Assembly: GCA_015698045.1 (NCBI GenBank)
Contig: BLAL01000252.1
Span: 1-64,000, forward strand
Length of the DNA: 64,000 bases
Reading direction: 5' to 3'
DNA from: Rhizophagus clarus
Lineage: Eukaryota > Glomeromycota > Glomeromycetes > Glomerales > Glomeraceae
A program made the translations under genes and the position numbers. Of this stretch, positions 13,230-25,885 are shown one piece after another; position 1 is the first letter of the stretch, and each line of letters begins with the position of its first letter. The notes beneath the pieces were generated by a model that was not told where the DNA came from, made no database searches, and worked only from the letters and a program-made list of their open reading frames with translations.

Positions 13230-14244
13230 GCTATAAGTTTGTTTAGTGACGATGTTAATATATAGTAATTTGAACTGTTTTTTTTATGCTTGTAAAGAAG
13301 ATTTTTTTTCTTTTTGTAGACGGCCAATTTATCAGTTATTTGGACAGAACTTCTTCAACAGGAAAAAAAAAAAAATTTTTTTCAATTAATTGACCATTAC
13401 AAATTGTTCGGGTTTCCTTTTTTTTTAAACTAAATGTTCGTTTTTTCCCTTTTTTAGGCGATTTTTCGGTGATATCAACAAGTAAAAAAAAAAAATAATA
13501 ATAATTTTGTCTTTTTTTATATTTAACGGACATTATTAAACGTGTTCTCTTTTTTTAGACGGGTTTTTCAGGTATTGGGTGGGATAAGTAAAAATTTGTT
13601 TTTTTTTAGTTTTTTTATTTTAACGAACATTCATTTTTTTTTCCTTTTTTTAAATAATTTAATTCTTTGCTGAATTCTTTCTGTAGGTCGCAACTTCGGC
13701 ACTTGGACTGAATTAGATTTCTTTTTTTATAGGCAATTCGGCTCCTTGATGGACTTAAGCTTTTTTTGTGGGTTTCCGCTTGGCTTCTTGGATAGGATTT
13801 GAATTTTTTTTGAAAGTATTTTAATACAACTTAGGCCCTTTCTTGGACTGGAATAGACTTTTTAAAGGACTTCTCACATCAGCTTCTTGGGCTTGAATGT
13901 TTGATCTCTTGAATGTTTGATCTCTGCGTTTTATAGGAACTCGACTCTTGGATGTTGTAAGCAGAAGTGATTTGATTTCTTTAACTGGTGAAAGAAACGT
14001 TACTACATTTTGTTTCTTTGATTTTTAGGAAATCAGTCTCCTGGACAACAATAATCGAATAGGAGAGAGAATTATCTTATTTCTTTAAATTGATTAAAAA
14101 ACATTACTAACATTTTTTTACTTTATTTTTAGAAATTTGGTCTCTTAGATGATTGACTTTTTGAATTCATGCTAAGTGTATTGCTACTGTATATTTTTTG
14201 GAAATATTTATTACTATTTCTACTTTTTTTAGATTAATTTCGGG

Positions 14245-16044
14245 AGGACCCCCGAAATATATATAATAGTTAGAAAAAATAAGCAAACTAATCTCCCGAC
14301 TTTATCATATAATTATTGGAGACTAATTTTTTTCATGATAAAGTAAAATAGTTTAAATAAAATTTTCGACATTGAAAAGAAATCCATAAGGATGAAAAGA
14401 ATCCTTAGAGATATTTATTTATTTTATTTATAATAGATTTAATTATTCATTTTTATCTATTAATTACGTGTTAACAGATGTATTTAATTTGTCTTATCTC
14501 ATATATAATAATTATTACATATTCAATTGGGAATAAATTAAAATTAATTGTTTTCGCTTTCCCAATTTACCCAGAAGTCCAAAACCTACAAAAGAAAGTA
14601 AAAAGAAACGTTAGTTAACGTTCTAATGAAATAGAAATAAAAAAAATCAAAATTTCGCAACAGACATTGCGAAGCCTACTATTCCACACCATTAAATCTT
14701 TTTCTTTACTGCGCAAAAATTTTCTCTTTATTTGTTCTTTCTCTTTTCTCAAAAATTACTTTTTCAAAATTATTAAATTATTTCTTCCCCCTTTCTCGTA
14801 ATTACTCTCATCCATCTCAAAAGCCCAAACCTAAAAAAAGAAAATAAAAAAGAACTTTAATTAAGGACCTCTACCCTTCGAAGTGGAGAGTCCTAGCCAT
14901 GTTTCAAATTAAATAAAAACAAAAAAAAATATATATATCAAATTGCGTTACCATTTCGGCATTTCAGTATTCTGAACCTGAATCTACAGAAAAAAATATA
15001 ATAAGAAACGTAATTATACGTTTCTCATTAAAAATATTGAAGGAAATCAAAGCTTCGCGAAACTTCAGTTCCCGCTCACACCTGAAAATCCAAACCTTAA
15101 AAAAAAGATTAAAGAAACATTAGTTGGCATTTCAAATTAAATAAAATAAAAAAAAAGTTAAGGTTTCGCAACACCATTGCGAAACTTACCATCTTCAACA
15201 TTTCAGTGTCTTAAATCTAAAAAAAAAACACATAACAAGAAACATAAATATACGTTTATATATATATATATTATTAAAAAAAAGATTAAAGTTTTGCAAC
15301 GAGCGTTGCAAAACTTACCGTTTTCACTTTTCCATTAAATCTAAAGTCTGAAACTACAAAAAGAAAAAAAAGCAACATAAATTAATATTTCTAATTAAAT
15401 AAAAATAAAAAAAGCAGTTTCGTGAAGCTTACCATATTTACTATATATATATTTCAACATTCCCGAAACTACAAAAAAAAGAACATAATAATGAAACTGT
15501 TTCTATCCAAAAGTATAAAAAAATAATTGAAATTTAAAGTTTCACAACACCTGCTGCAAAACTTACTATTCTGACTTGGTTGGTTGAACCTGAAATCTAA
15601 AAAAAAATCAAATGTAGGTAGCCTTCTCAATTTCTTACAAGAATTGGAGTTTAAAGGCTTAAACTTTATTGAATTGTTCAGCAGTTGTTGGCTTAAATCT
15701 TTAATTTTTGGTTCTCTGTTTTTTTTTGTAAAAGCCTTTTAAAATAAAAAAATGTTCTGATTATCAAATTCAGATTTGTTGTGTTACTGGCAATACACTA
15801 AATATCGAATTTACCTTCATATTTAAGTTAATGTTTTTATCATATCGAAATAAATATATATTAAAAATACGCAAACTAAAACCCTTACTTTTAAAAAAAT
15901 CTATTAAAAATACGCAAATTGATAATCTGACTTCGGTTAAAAAATTCATGGATTGTACGCAAATCAAAATCTAACATCATAAAAAGTCTCTATGATGGCG
16001 ACGCAATCCTGCACCCCACCTTTACATATATATTTCGGGGTCCT
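14245..16044. mobile_element. 1.8-kb non-autonomous hAT-like element (AGGACCC family)
   Basis: The ends are inverted repeats starting AGGACCC and including CGAAATATATAT on both sides. They are flanked by an 8-bp target duplication, ATTTCGGG (14237-14244) and ATTTCAGG (16045-16052), with one difference. Eight-bp duplications are the signature of hAT transposons. There is no transposase inside, so the element depends on others. A second member of the family lies at 41773-43770. The interior is a tandem array described separately. Confidence 0.75.
14570..15610 (-). repeat. tandem cassette array inside the hAT-like element
   Basis: About six units of about 125 bp each contain a short palindrome of the form TTTCGCAAC...TTGCGAAAC (for example at 15163-15186, and as TTTTGCAAC...GTTGCAAAAC at 15293-15316). 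On the minus strand the units have a pyrimidine tract with AG ahead of a short block, and GGTAAGTTTCGCAA (donor-like) after another. The same CGCAA palindrome recurs in the elements at 22250 and 47808. Confidence 0.55.
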
Positions 16045-16224
16045 ATTTCAGGCCTCTTGGATTCTAAAAAGCTTGTATTTTTTATAGAAAATGGTCTTTA
16101 ATGACGAAATTTTCATTAAATTTTAATAAAATTTTTTTTTATTGAACACCTATTTGTATTTTAGTGAAATTGCTTTGCGAAATTAAATATGAATGTAATA
16201 CAATAAAAGTCAAATATTTAATAA

Positions 16225-16893
16225 ATATAGGTAGAACGGTGTACCAAATATCAAATCGACATTTTGAAATTTTTTTTTGATTATATTTATATCTATTCAA
16301 TTGACATTACAAAGTTTGGAAAAAATACCGAAATAATATTATTACGATATCTTTACGATATCATTATTATATTGAGTTAATATTGAAATGATATCATGTC
16401 GATATTATGTCAATTGTTTTAGCAATATTAAACCGATATTATAATGATATTTATTTGTTGTTTTAGTGATATCGACATATTATCGATTTAACATTTTAAA
16501 AAATAATATCGTTATGATATATTTCTGATACTGAATTGATATCATATCAATATCATATTTTTTCACTTTTTTTTAAAAAAAGTTATTGTTGATTTAATGA
16601 TATCAAAGTGATATCGATTTGACATTTTTTTAAATAAATATCTTTATGATAACTTTTTGATATATTAAATCAACATTGAAATGATATCGTCCTAATATTA
16701 TAATGATATCATCTGCAAAACGATATCACTACGGCATAGATTTAACATCAATATTATATCAATTCGGCATTGTTTAAAATTTTATGGTTTCTGCAAAGTA
16801 GTAGTATTTTTATAATTATAAGTTATTCTCAGAATGTCAGGTGATATGAAATCTACAGAATATTATTTTTTAAAAAAAAATTATTATTAAATT
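16225..16893. repeat. GATATC-rich degenerate tandem region, left part
   Basis: The sequence is dominated by variants of ATGATATCA, TCGATATT and TTGATATCA spaced by 20-40 bp, with no open frame. A similar composition resumes at 18436 after the interspersed repeat, so that repeat probably landed inside this region. Confidence 0.5.
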
Positions 16894-18435
16894 TGAAACT
16901 TATCATCAATTTGAAGAATCAGTTACTATTAGAAATAAATTTCTAAATAAGAAATTCTTAGGCTAGTAAAATAATAGAAGAGGATGTTATCTTATGATCC
17001 TTATGACCATTTTTTATACAAATTTATCATTATTACCTTATTTTAAATATTATTATTCAGTCTATTAAGTAGAAATGATAACTATTAGAAACAAATTTTA
17101 AATGTACAAGTTAGATAGGAGCCAATTAGTTCACATTCTATGATCACTTAAGTGATCGTTTTCCTTGAACCCCTCATATTATCTAATAATTTTGTAAGTT
17201 GTATTATTGAAACTTTATTACTGGTACCAGTAAACAGGGAGCGCAACTTACCAAAAAGTTGATTTTCAGGAAAAAAAATTTTGAAGTTTTGGAAAAGAAT
17301 AAAAATGTAAAAGTTATAAAAGATTCTGGATCTGAGATTGATTTTTTTATTTAGTAGATTTTTTTTTATTTAGGAGATTTTTTTTTCATTCAGGAGATTT
17401 TTATTATTCACGAGATTTTTTTTTATTCACGAGATTGTATTAAAGTAATTTAAGAATTTTGACATGAGTATTCATCGTTAAGCGTAAGAAATTAGTACAT
17501 TATTTTCAGGAAGAAAAACCAAATTTAGTTTTAGTTTTAGCAAGTTTAGTTTTAAATTGCTAGACCATCTGAAAAAAAAATATATTTTTTTTTCCACCGC
17601 ACAAAAAAATTTTTTTTATCTGATCTGAATAAAAGATTTAGTAATTTAGAAAAGAACTCTCTTAGCCTTTAGCTATAGTTGGAAATTTCTTGAATAATCA
17701 GTTCAGCAATTTTCCATTCTCACAATGGTGATTACCAAATCTAATTCTTATAAAAGATTCTTATTAGAGTGAAGAAGATTTATATGATGTTCATTTACTT
17801 TTTTAGCAGGAAAAGATTAAGAAACACTTGAAAAATTTTAATGATATAACTCACAGTATCTGTTGAATAACCAATTTATTTATATTATATCTAGAATTTA
17901 AATTAATATAATATCTCACGTTATTAGCAAATAATAAATTCAATTTTTTTAAATTTATAATCAATGTACAATTCAATCAGTTGAATGACGATAATCAGTT
18001 GAATGACGATAATTAATTGAATGACAATAATTACTATGGATAGTAATTGTGTCAAATTTCCTAATAATACTTACATCCGATTTCTAAATAATATTTCCTT
18101 TTTTATAAACAATATAATTGTTGAATATAATTATTGCGCTTCGATCCAGACTGAAAACTGGATGATTTGTTTCTTATTATTAATCATCTGCCAAAATATC
18201 AAGGAATGGATCTACAAGCTCAAAGCACTAGTAGTTACTTATGTAGTAATAGTATCTTTACTAGACAGTACATTTAATTATAATTTTATAATAAATATAT
18301 TATTATACAAAAAATATACTGAATTTTTGAATTATGATATTAATAGATTTTTTAAAATATTCTGATTAGACACAGAAAACATTCTTCAAATTAATTTATC
18401 AATAATTTGAGAATCAAATATTTATTATAAATTTC
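16894..18435. repeat. interspersed repeat, copy 2
   Basis: This is the second copy of the repeat at 5456-7659, without the internal duplication. It carries about 115 bp near 18135-18250, containing CGCTTCGATCCAGACTGAAA, that are absent from copy 1. It lies between two GATATC-rich blocks. No coding potential was seen. Confidence 0.75.
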
Positions 18436-18640
18436 TTAATGATATTTTTATAGCACACTCACGATATTACGACTACAAAATCAGAACGATATCAGAATGA
18501 TATCAAACCCAATGCTGCGAAGATGTTGAAAAAGTATCGTTAAGATTATCATAACTATATTTTTACGATACCATTTAAAAAATTGTGATGTTACTGCAAA
18601 GATGTTAAAAAGAGATCATTAAAACATTGTGCCAAATTTG
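18436..18640. repeat. GATATC-rich degenerate tandem region, right part
   Basis: This block contains ACGATATCAGAATGATATC and related words and looks like the continuation of 16225-16893 beyond the inserted repeat. Confidence 0.4.
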
Positions 18641-19472
18641 AAAGTTTCAGCAAAGTTATATTTAATTTATATTAATTAAAGGAGATCATAAGTTTAAGAT
18701 GAAAAATGGTTATTTCAAAAAAAATAAAAATGAGGAAGAAGAAAGAAATGAAGAGGAGAATGAGGATGAAGATGTAGTTTATGAGGAACAAGAGGAAGAG
18801 GATAAAAATATAATTCATGAACAAAATGAAAAAGAAGAGAATGAAGCTAAAGAACAGGAAGACGAAATAGTTTTTGATGTAATCATTGATGATGGTGATA
18901 TTGTGAATAATTGTTTCATTGTCCAGCCTTCTGTAAGCTGAGGTGGCGGCCAAGGTGACAGTCGTAAAAGTGGTCATGAAAGCAGTTGTGAAAGCAGTCA
19001 TGATTGTTATGGGGATCACAAATGATCAAAAGCCATATAATTAGAGAAATAATTTCACATGAAATTTTTAATAAAATTTGTAAAAAGTTAGTTGATTACA
19101 ATAAAATTCATAAAAAATTGATTACAATAAAATTTGTATACAATTGAGTTTGAACTTCAAAAATCAATTTATTCTTATTATTCTTATTTAAGATCTACTC
19201 TATCTACTATAAAGTATTATATGCATACTAACCATTTCGTTCCATTTAGAAGAAACATATAATACTCTAGATGATAATGAGGAATTGAAATAATGCATAA
19301 GGAAATTAAAGCAGAGGTTTGGTATAAGAAGCATTATAACAGATAGCAATAAAGCTATGTGGTGTGAATAAGGTATCCCACTTTTTGATGGGTAATATAG
19401 AATTAAAAGGTAATACAAAATGGTAGTTTCTGAATTCTTATTATTAAAAATCTTTAATTAGGATTACTGATT

Positions 19473-19503
<31 letters not shown>

Positions 19504-21150
19504 GATTTAGAAATAATACTTACTATTCTGATTTATAAAACATGTTTAACATAATACCTTAAGATCACATCTCAGTTAATTTTTATTTAATATTTTTATA
19601 TTATATTTATGATATTTATGTGAATATGATGATTTTATTTAATGTAATAGAGTTTCTGTAATAAAAGAACCAAACTCTTGTCAGATAAGAAAATCAACTT
19701 AGATAATAAAAGATTAAAAGAGATGTTTAATTAATTTGTTTGTTTACATTTATTAATGGTAGTAATTGTTTTTTTGTTATCATTCATCAATTAGCAGGAT
19801 CATTCTATTAAGTGATTTGGTTATATTGTGAGTGGTGATGGTGAGTTTGCAGAAGATCATATAGTGTCACCTTATAAACAATTAAACAATATCTCTAGTT
19901 TAATTTTATTTTTCATTTCAATTAAAATAACTAAATATTTAAAATTAAAAATTTGATATTAACACACAATACATGTTTAATTATTTTAAATATATAAACA
20001 TTATATATACTTAAAATAAAATAATCTATTATTATTAGTACATTTCTTACGATCAAAAAATATTGTCATCTTTGAAAACCACAGAAAAATAAATTATCAC
20101 ACGAGCAAGAATTTTTGGTCATTAGGAAAGTTTTCTTAAAATTTGTGTACATCATGAGTTTAATATATAAATGCTAAATATTATCCTCTAATAAAATTAA
20201 AAACAACACAAGTTCAACACAAATTCAACATAAATAATAAAATTTGGCCAAAATTAACAAAATTTACCAGAATTATTAACACAAATTGCACACTAATTCA
20301 ACATGAATTCATTTATCATATGACTTATGCTGGTGAAATCTACTTAATTAAAAATTTTAATCGTAATTAAACAAATGTCACATGATTGCCAATTATTTGT
20401 TATTATTTGTATGTGAATAATAAATTAAAAAATATGCGCTGTTTTTCTTTTACTTTTTATTTTTCTTTACTCATTATTTCAAATATTATTTATTTATTTT
20501 TTTTTCATTAAAACAGTCCCAGATAAAAAGTCGTCTAATAGAAAAACTTTAATAACTAAAAGAAAACATTTAATGTTTGAAGTTGTATAATTGTAATAGT
20601 TTTGTAGTTATTATTATTTGTCTTTCTCAGATAGATGTATTTATAGATACAGTTGTATTTCTTGGTTTTTATTACTACTAACTTTACCTTCTTTTTATCG
20701 CTAACTGTATCTTCTTTTTATCGCTAACTGTACCTTCTTTTTTATCGCTACTAACTATACTTTTTTTTTACCACTACTAATTATATCTCACTTTTTCACT
20801 ACTAATTATACTTTTTTTTATCATTACTAATAATTAATTGTGCTACTATTTATCACTATTAACTATACCTTCTTTTATCATTACTGATTGTATCTTCTTA
20901 AACTTTTTTTTTACCTTTAATTGTATCACTACTGATTGTAACTTGTTTTATTGATTTTTATCTTTAAATAGAAGTTTTGTAATTATTTTTTATTATATTA
21001 TAATTTAAATAATAAAATTTACTCAACAAAAACAAAATAATAAATAAATTAATTGACAATAATTATAACAAATAAAAGAATATTATTACTATTTAATACC
21101 ATATTCTAATGATATAAATATACAGATTATAAAAAATACGTCATAAATAA
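18641..21150. other. gene-free AT-rich stretch
   Basis: An acidic low-complexity frame at 18699-18941 and Ile/Phe-rich frames on the other strand are not convincing genes. A poly-T run of about 33 lies at 19471-19503. Degenerate repeats at 20660-20940 are listed separately. Confidence 0.45.
20660..20940. repeat. degenerate short tandem repeat
   Basis: About ten copies of a roughly 25-30-bp unit of the form ACTAACTGTACCTTCTTTTT with TATCGCT or TATCACT spacers run head to tail, with increasing divergence to the right. Confidence 0.6.
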
Positions 21151-21159
21151 ATAATTATC

Positions 21160-21590
21160 AGTATAAAACATATGTCGTAAACTAGGACATTATACTCTTT
21201 GACTAGTATAAAATATACGTTATAAACTGAAACATTATACTGTCGATCAGTATAAAACATATGTTGTAAACATGACCATTATACTGTTTGACTAATATAA
21301 AGCATACATTATATACTAGGACATTATACTATCGACCAGTATAAAATATACATCATAAACTGGGACATTATACTGTCAACCAGTATAAAACATACATTAT
21401 ACACTGGGATATTATACAGTTCACAAATAAATGCCAGTATAAAACATACGTTATACATTAGGACATTATATAGTTCGCAAATAAACGTCAGTATAAAACA
21501 TATGTTATATACTACGACATTATACAGTTTGCAAATAAATGCCAGTATAAAACATACATTATATATCAGGACATTATACAATTCACGAAT
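21160..21590. repeat. GTATAAAACATA tandem array, left part
   Basis: About nine units each begin with CAGTATAAAACATA and include GGACATTATAC. Spacing is about 44 bp in the first units and 52-56 bp in the last ones, which add AAATAAATGC. The array resumes at 35221 on the far side of the Tc1/mariner element, so the element inserted within it. Confidence 0.75.
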
Positions 21591-22249
21591 GGCTATCAAA
21601 AGAAACGTAACATCATAATTGTCAATCATAAATCATATGCAAATCTGTTAAATTATATCCAATCAAAACAAAGTAAATATATATGTTTAGTTTATCATGT
21701 AATATAATAAATATATCAATTTTAAATAATTTTAATTGGACAAATTTTATATTACATAACAATTTTTAATAAAATGCTATTGTGCTTTTTTTGACAGAAA
21801 TAAATTTTATTTATTTTTTTTTATTTAACGAAAATGTATAATAAAATTTATTTATAAAACTATTTTTAAAAAACAACTACCATCTTGTATACTTTCCCTT
21901 AGCTTTTAAAACATCATTAATTTTTTCTGGTATCGTATTTATTAATTTTATACATGCCTCTAATGATGTTTTATTCTATATTTTTGAGACATATTCCCAT
22001 AGTGCATCCTTACCCCCTAGTTTCCACATCCAGTTGTCTAAGATAGCGGTTTAAATTATTCCAGAGGTGTTCGATCAGATTTAGATCTGGAGATTGTAGT
22101 GACCAATCAAGTAATTGAATATTATTATCCTCAAACCACTCTAAAGTACATTTTGTGGTGTGCTTGGGGGTCATTATCCAGTTGAAAAATAATATTTTTA
22201 CAGTTTAAACTATAATATTCTAACGTATCTAAGAAATCTTCATCAAGGA

Positions 22250-24458
22250 TAGTGTTCCGCAAACGATTTGGTCAAATCAAATCAATTCAGATTTGATTTG
22301 AAGTTTGATTTGATTTGATTTGATAATTTTGATTTGCAAATTAAATCCAAACTTCAAAACAAGATTTGAGTTCAAATCTAAATTAAAAAAAAAAGATTTG
22401 ATTCGATTTCAAATCAAATTCAAATTAGCTTAAACTAATTCAATCAAATCTGAATCAAATCTGACAAATCCAAATCAAATCCAAATCAAATCGAATTAAA
22501 TATACATGACCTGGTTAAACGTAATTACAGGACCCTGAACAATACTAATATAACTCACAAATGTATAAAAGCAGGGTCATGTGACTTGCCAATCTAATCA
22601 GATAATCCAAATATCTGATCTTTTTTTTAATCATTTATCAGTTTATTTTTGTAATGTTGCCAGATGAAAGGCATGACCGGATTTTTGGAATTAAGATAAG
22701 GAAGGGTGGGAAGTGTTTTTCGGTGTTTTTTTTTAACTAATTAATTAATTATTTTTTATTTTTATTTTTTGTAGTGTTGTCAGACGAAAGGCACGACCGG
22801 ACTTTTGGAATTAAGGTAAGGGAGGGGTTGGAGGAGGTGTTTTGTTGTTTTTTTTTAATTAATTTAAGTATTAACTTTTTTTTTACTTTTTGTAGTGTTG
22901 CCAGACGAAAAGCACGACCGGACTTTTGGAATTAAGGTAAGGGAGGGGTTGGGAGAGGTGTTTCGTTGTTTTTTTTTAATTAATTTAAGTATTAACTTTT
23001 TTTTTACTTTTTGTAGTGTTGCCAGACGAAAAGTACGACCGGACTTTTGAAATTAAGGTAAGGGAGAGTGGGGAAGTGTTTTTCGGTGTTTTTTTTAACT
23101 ATTTAATTAATTATTTTTTTTTTATTTTTTTTGTAATGTTGCCAAACGAAATGCACGACCAGACTTTTGGAATTAAGGTAAGGGAGGGGTTGGGGAAGAT
23201 GTTTCATTATTTTTTTTTAATTAATTAAGTATTAACTTTTTTTTTTACTTTTTGTAGTGTTGCCAGACGAAAAGCATGACCAGACTTTTAAAATTAAGGT
23301 AAAGGAGTGTGAGAAGTGTTTTTTGGTGTTTTTTTTAACTAATTAATTAATTATTTTTTATTTTTATTTTTTGTAGTATTGCCGGACGAAAGGCATGACC
23401 GGACTTTTGGAATTAAGGTAAGGGAGGGGTTGGGGGAGGTGTTTCGTTGTTTTTTTTTAAATTAATTTAAGTATTAACTTTTTTTTTACTTTTTGTAGTA
23501 TTGCCAGACGAAAAGCATGACCGGACTTTTGGAATTAAGGTAAGGGAGGGTGGGGAAGTGTTTTTCGGTGTTTTTTTTAACTATTTAATTAATTATTTTT
23601 TTTTATTTTTTTGTAGTGTTATCGGGCAAAAAATACAACCAGACTTTTGGAATTAGGGTATTAAAACCCAAAAAAGAATAATAAAAATAAATAAATTTGG
23701 TATAAAATACTGAAAAAAAGTGAAAAAATAAATAAAATAAAATAAATTTTGGTGAATACCGAGTAATTTAATTTACCAAAATTAGTATTTTTTAAAAATA
23801 AATCCACGTATATCTATTATAAACTCTACACAAACATAATATCCCAAATTGACTAATCTACACAAACTCAATTTGTAGGTTTAAAAAGTAATTTCATATA
23901 AACTCTACGCAAACCCGTATGTGAGTTATATTGGTATTATTCGGGGTTCTGTAATTACCGTAAATATTATTGGTAGTTACTGCAACCACATGATGTCCAA
24001 CCCTCTTTAAACACACTAAAGAAATACGTTTCACAACATTTTTTTATTAATAATGCGTTGCAAAATGCATTTTTTATTTAAATAATTAAAAAAAACATTT
24101 CGCAATGTTTTTTTATTAGTATTATGTTGTGAAATGCATTTTTTTATTAAATTAATTTAAAAAAAATGTTTTGCAACATTTTTATTAATATTGCATTGCA
24201 AAACGCATTTTTTTATTTAAAATTTAACAAATTAAACCAAATCACAAATCTATTTGAATGAATTTGATTTGATTTGAATTTGATTTTGATTTGAATCAAA
24301 TCAAATTTAAATCAAATCAAATCAAATTCAAATCAAATTTCAAATCAGATTTGAATGGTTTGATTCAAATCTGAATTCAAACTTTTCAGATTTGATTTGA
24401 TCAAATCAAATTTCAAATCTAACCTGATTTGGTCTAATTTGATTTGTGCGGAACACTA
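22250..24458. mobile_element. 2.2-kb non-autonomous hAT-like element
   Basis: It has 12-bp inverted ends, TAGTGTTCCGCA (22250-22261) and its complement (24447-24458). The flanking 8-bp target duplication ATCAAGGA at 22242-22249 and 24459-24466 is exact. TAG-starting ends with an 8-bp duplication are typical of hAT. Subterminal regions are rich in ATTTGATTTG and its complement (22265-22500 and 24235-24440), giving a long degenerate inverted repeat. There is no transposase. It sits inside the Tc1 transposase gene. Confidence 0.88.
22640..23660 (+). repeat. nine exon-like cassettes of 119-bp period
   Basis: Nine units start near 22655, 22773, 22893, 23013, 23132, 23255, 23372, 23494 and 23612. 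Each has a poly-T tract and TTTTTGTAG or a close variant, then about 41 nt containing TTGCCAGACGAAAAGCACGA and ending GGAATTAAG, then GTAAGGGAGGGG. The TAG and GTAAGG are good matches to splice acceptor and donor. In one frame the block begins VLPDE and ends FGIK. Units differ by a few substitutions. A related cassette recurs at 45440-46620. Confidence 0.85.
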
Positions 24459-24853
24459 ATCAAGGATCATTAAATATAATTCAACATCAAAGCCTCCATC
24501 AATTTTGCACAAGTATTCACTTCAAAACAAGTAAAACATCCCCATACGAAAACACTTCTGCCACCAAACTTAACTGTAAGTTTTACATGTCAATTATTGA
24601 GAAGTTTATCAGGTTTTTTCCAGCAATAAGCATGATCATCTGACCCAAAAATCTGGAATTTAGATTCGTCTGACCATACAACTTTGTTCCAATCACTTAT
24701 AGTCCATTTCTGATATTTTCAGGCAAATTTTAATCATTTTTCCCAGTGAGTTTTTGATAAAAGAGGCTTTTACATTTTGCGCGAGTAAATAACCCATTTC
24801 TATTCAATGCTCTGCGTACAGTACTTTCACTTACTTCAATTTTATCAATAATT

Positions 24854-24877
24854 CACAGGTCGAATGAAAAAAAATCG
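24854..24877 (+). repeat. left terminal inverted repeat of the CACTA element
   Basis: These 24 bp start CACAGGTCGAATG and run through eight A to ATCG. They are identical to the reverse complement of 34578-34601. Confidence 0.93.
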
Positions 24878-24879
24878 TC

Positions 24880-25280
24880 AAAAATCGGCAGTCCGATTTT
24901 TAACCGATTTTTGGATATATTTGTCTGATTTGTGGCTTTTTAAAGCCAATTTTATGGCGCAAATTGTTTGTGATCAGAAATACGTTATTTATGAACAAAA
25001 AATTAGAATGCCGATTTTGGCAGATTTTGCGAAAATCGGCATTCCGATTTTAAAATAAACATGTCGATAGCTAAAAATAAGACTGCCGGTTTATAGCTAT
25101 ATTTGTCCTATTTATGGCATTTTGCTGCTGATTTTATGGCACATATTGTTGGCAATCGGAAATTCTTTTATTTTTATCGACATAAATCAGAATACCGTTT
25201 TAAAATTATAATTGCCGATTCTCGCAAAATCAGAACGCCGATTTTTAAATAATCATGCCAAATCTCCTAAAATCAGATTG
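24880..25280. repeat. left subterminal AATCGGC repeats
   Basis: Words such as AAAATCGGCA, GCCGATTTT and TTCCGATTTT occur in both orientations every 15-40 bp. In CACTA elements such subterminal motifs bind the element-encoded DNA-binding protein. That role is inferred here. Confidence 0.65.
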
Positions 25281-25291
25281 CCAAGTTTAAT

Positions 25292-25500
25292 TCAGTATAA
25301 ACATTTCAAAAATAGTTTATGCCGATTTATATATCGGATCTTTCTATTATCGATTTTCTCATAATTCATAATTACTATTATTGTCCAGTTTTTTAGCTCG
25401 GTATAAATATTTCAAAAATAGTTTATGCCGATTTATATATCGGATCTTTCTATTATCGATTTTCTCGTAATTCATAATTACTATTATTGTCCGGTTTTAT
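25292..25500 (+). repeat. 107-bp tandem duplication
   Basis: Two adjacent copies contain TTTCAAAAATAGTTTATGCC and ATATCGGATCTTTC, ending near ATTATTGTCC. They lie just inside the left subterminal region of the CACTA element. Confidence 0.8.
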
Positions 25501-25885
25501 TTTATTTTTTCATTTTCGATAATTGATTTATATTTAATATTTAATATGTATGATATATAATATGTATGCTATTATTTTATAATATATACTGCAATTTATG
25601 ATATATTTATTATTATTATATTATTATATTGTCCATATTATTATTATTATATTACTATATTGTTCTTATTATTATATTATTATTATGTATAGAATGTTTA
25701 TATAAAATATATTAAAATCATATTTATCTCGTCATGTTACTTATAAATGGCTATAAAATAACCAGTGCTCTAAAAAAGAGATTAATAGGATAGAAACGAT
25801 ATTAGAGAGTTAATTTATAAACAACGGAATTTAAATCACTCAAAATACAAGCAGTTGATTTTAAATGATGAAACAAATACCTAAA

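Larger units (their letters stand above)
13230..16110 (+). repeat. array of exon-like cassettes, interrupted by a hAT-like element
   Basis: Between 13300 and 14236 the plus strand repeats a pattern about every 100 bp: a poly-T/pyrimidine tract ending in TAG, then about 30-40 nt of higher complexity (for example TCGCAACTTCGGCACTTGG), then a GT-rich or GTAAAA stretch. The series is cut at 14245 and appears to resume after 16052 with GGCCTCTTGGATTC. Each unit looks like a micro-exon between introns, but the units carry no common open frame that I can trace. The outer ends of this array were not identified. Confidence 0.5.

Noticed and set aside
18672..19019. Overlapping frames on both strands (Glu/Asp-rich plus strand, Phe/Ile-rich minus strand)
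   Set aside because: Both arise from one GAGGAAGAA-type low-complexity tract. No splice or family evidence supports either.
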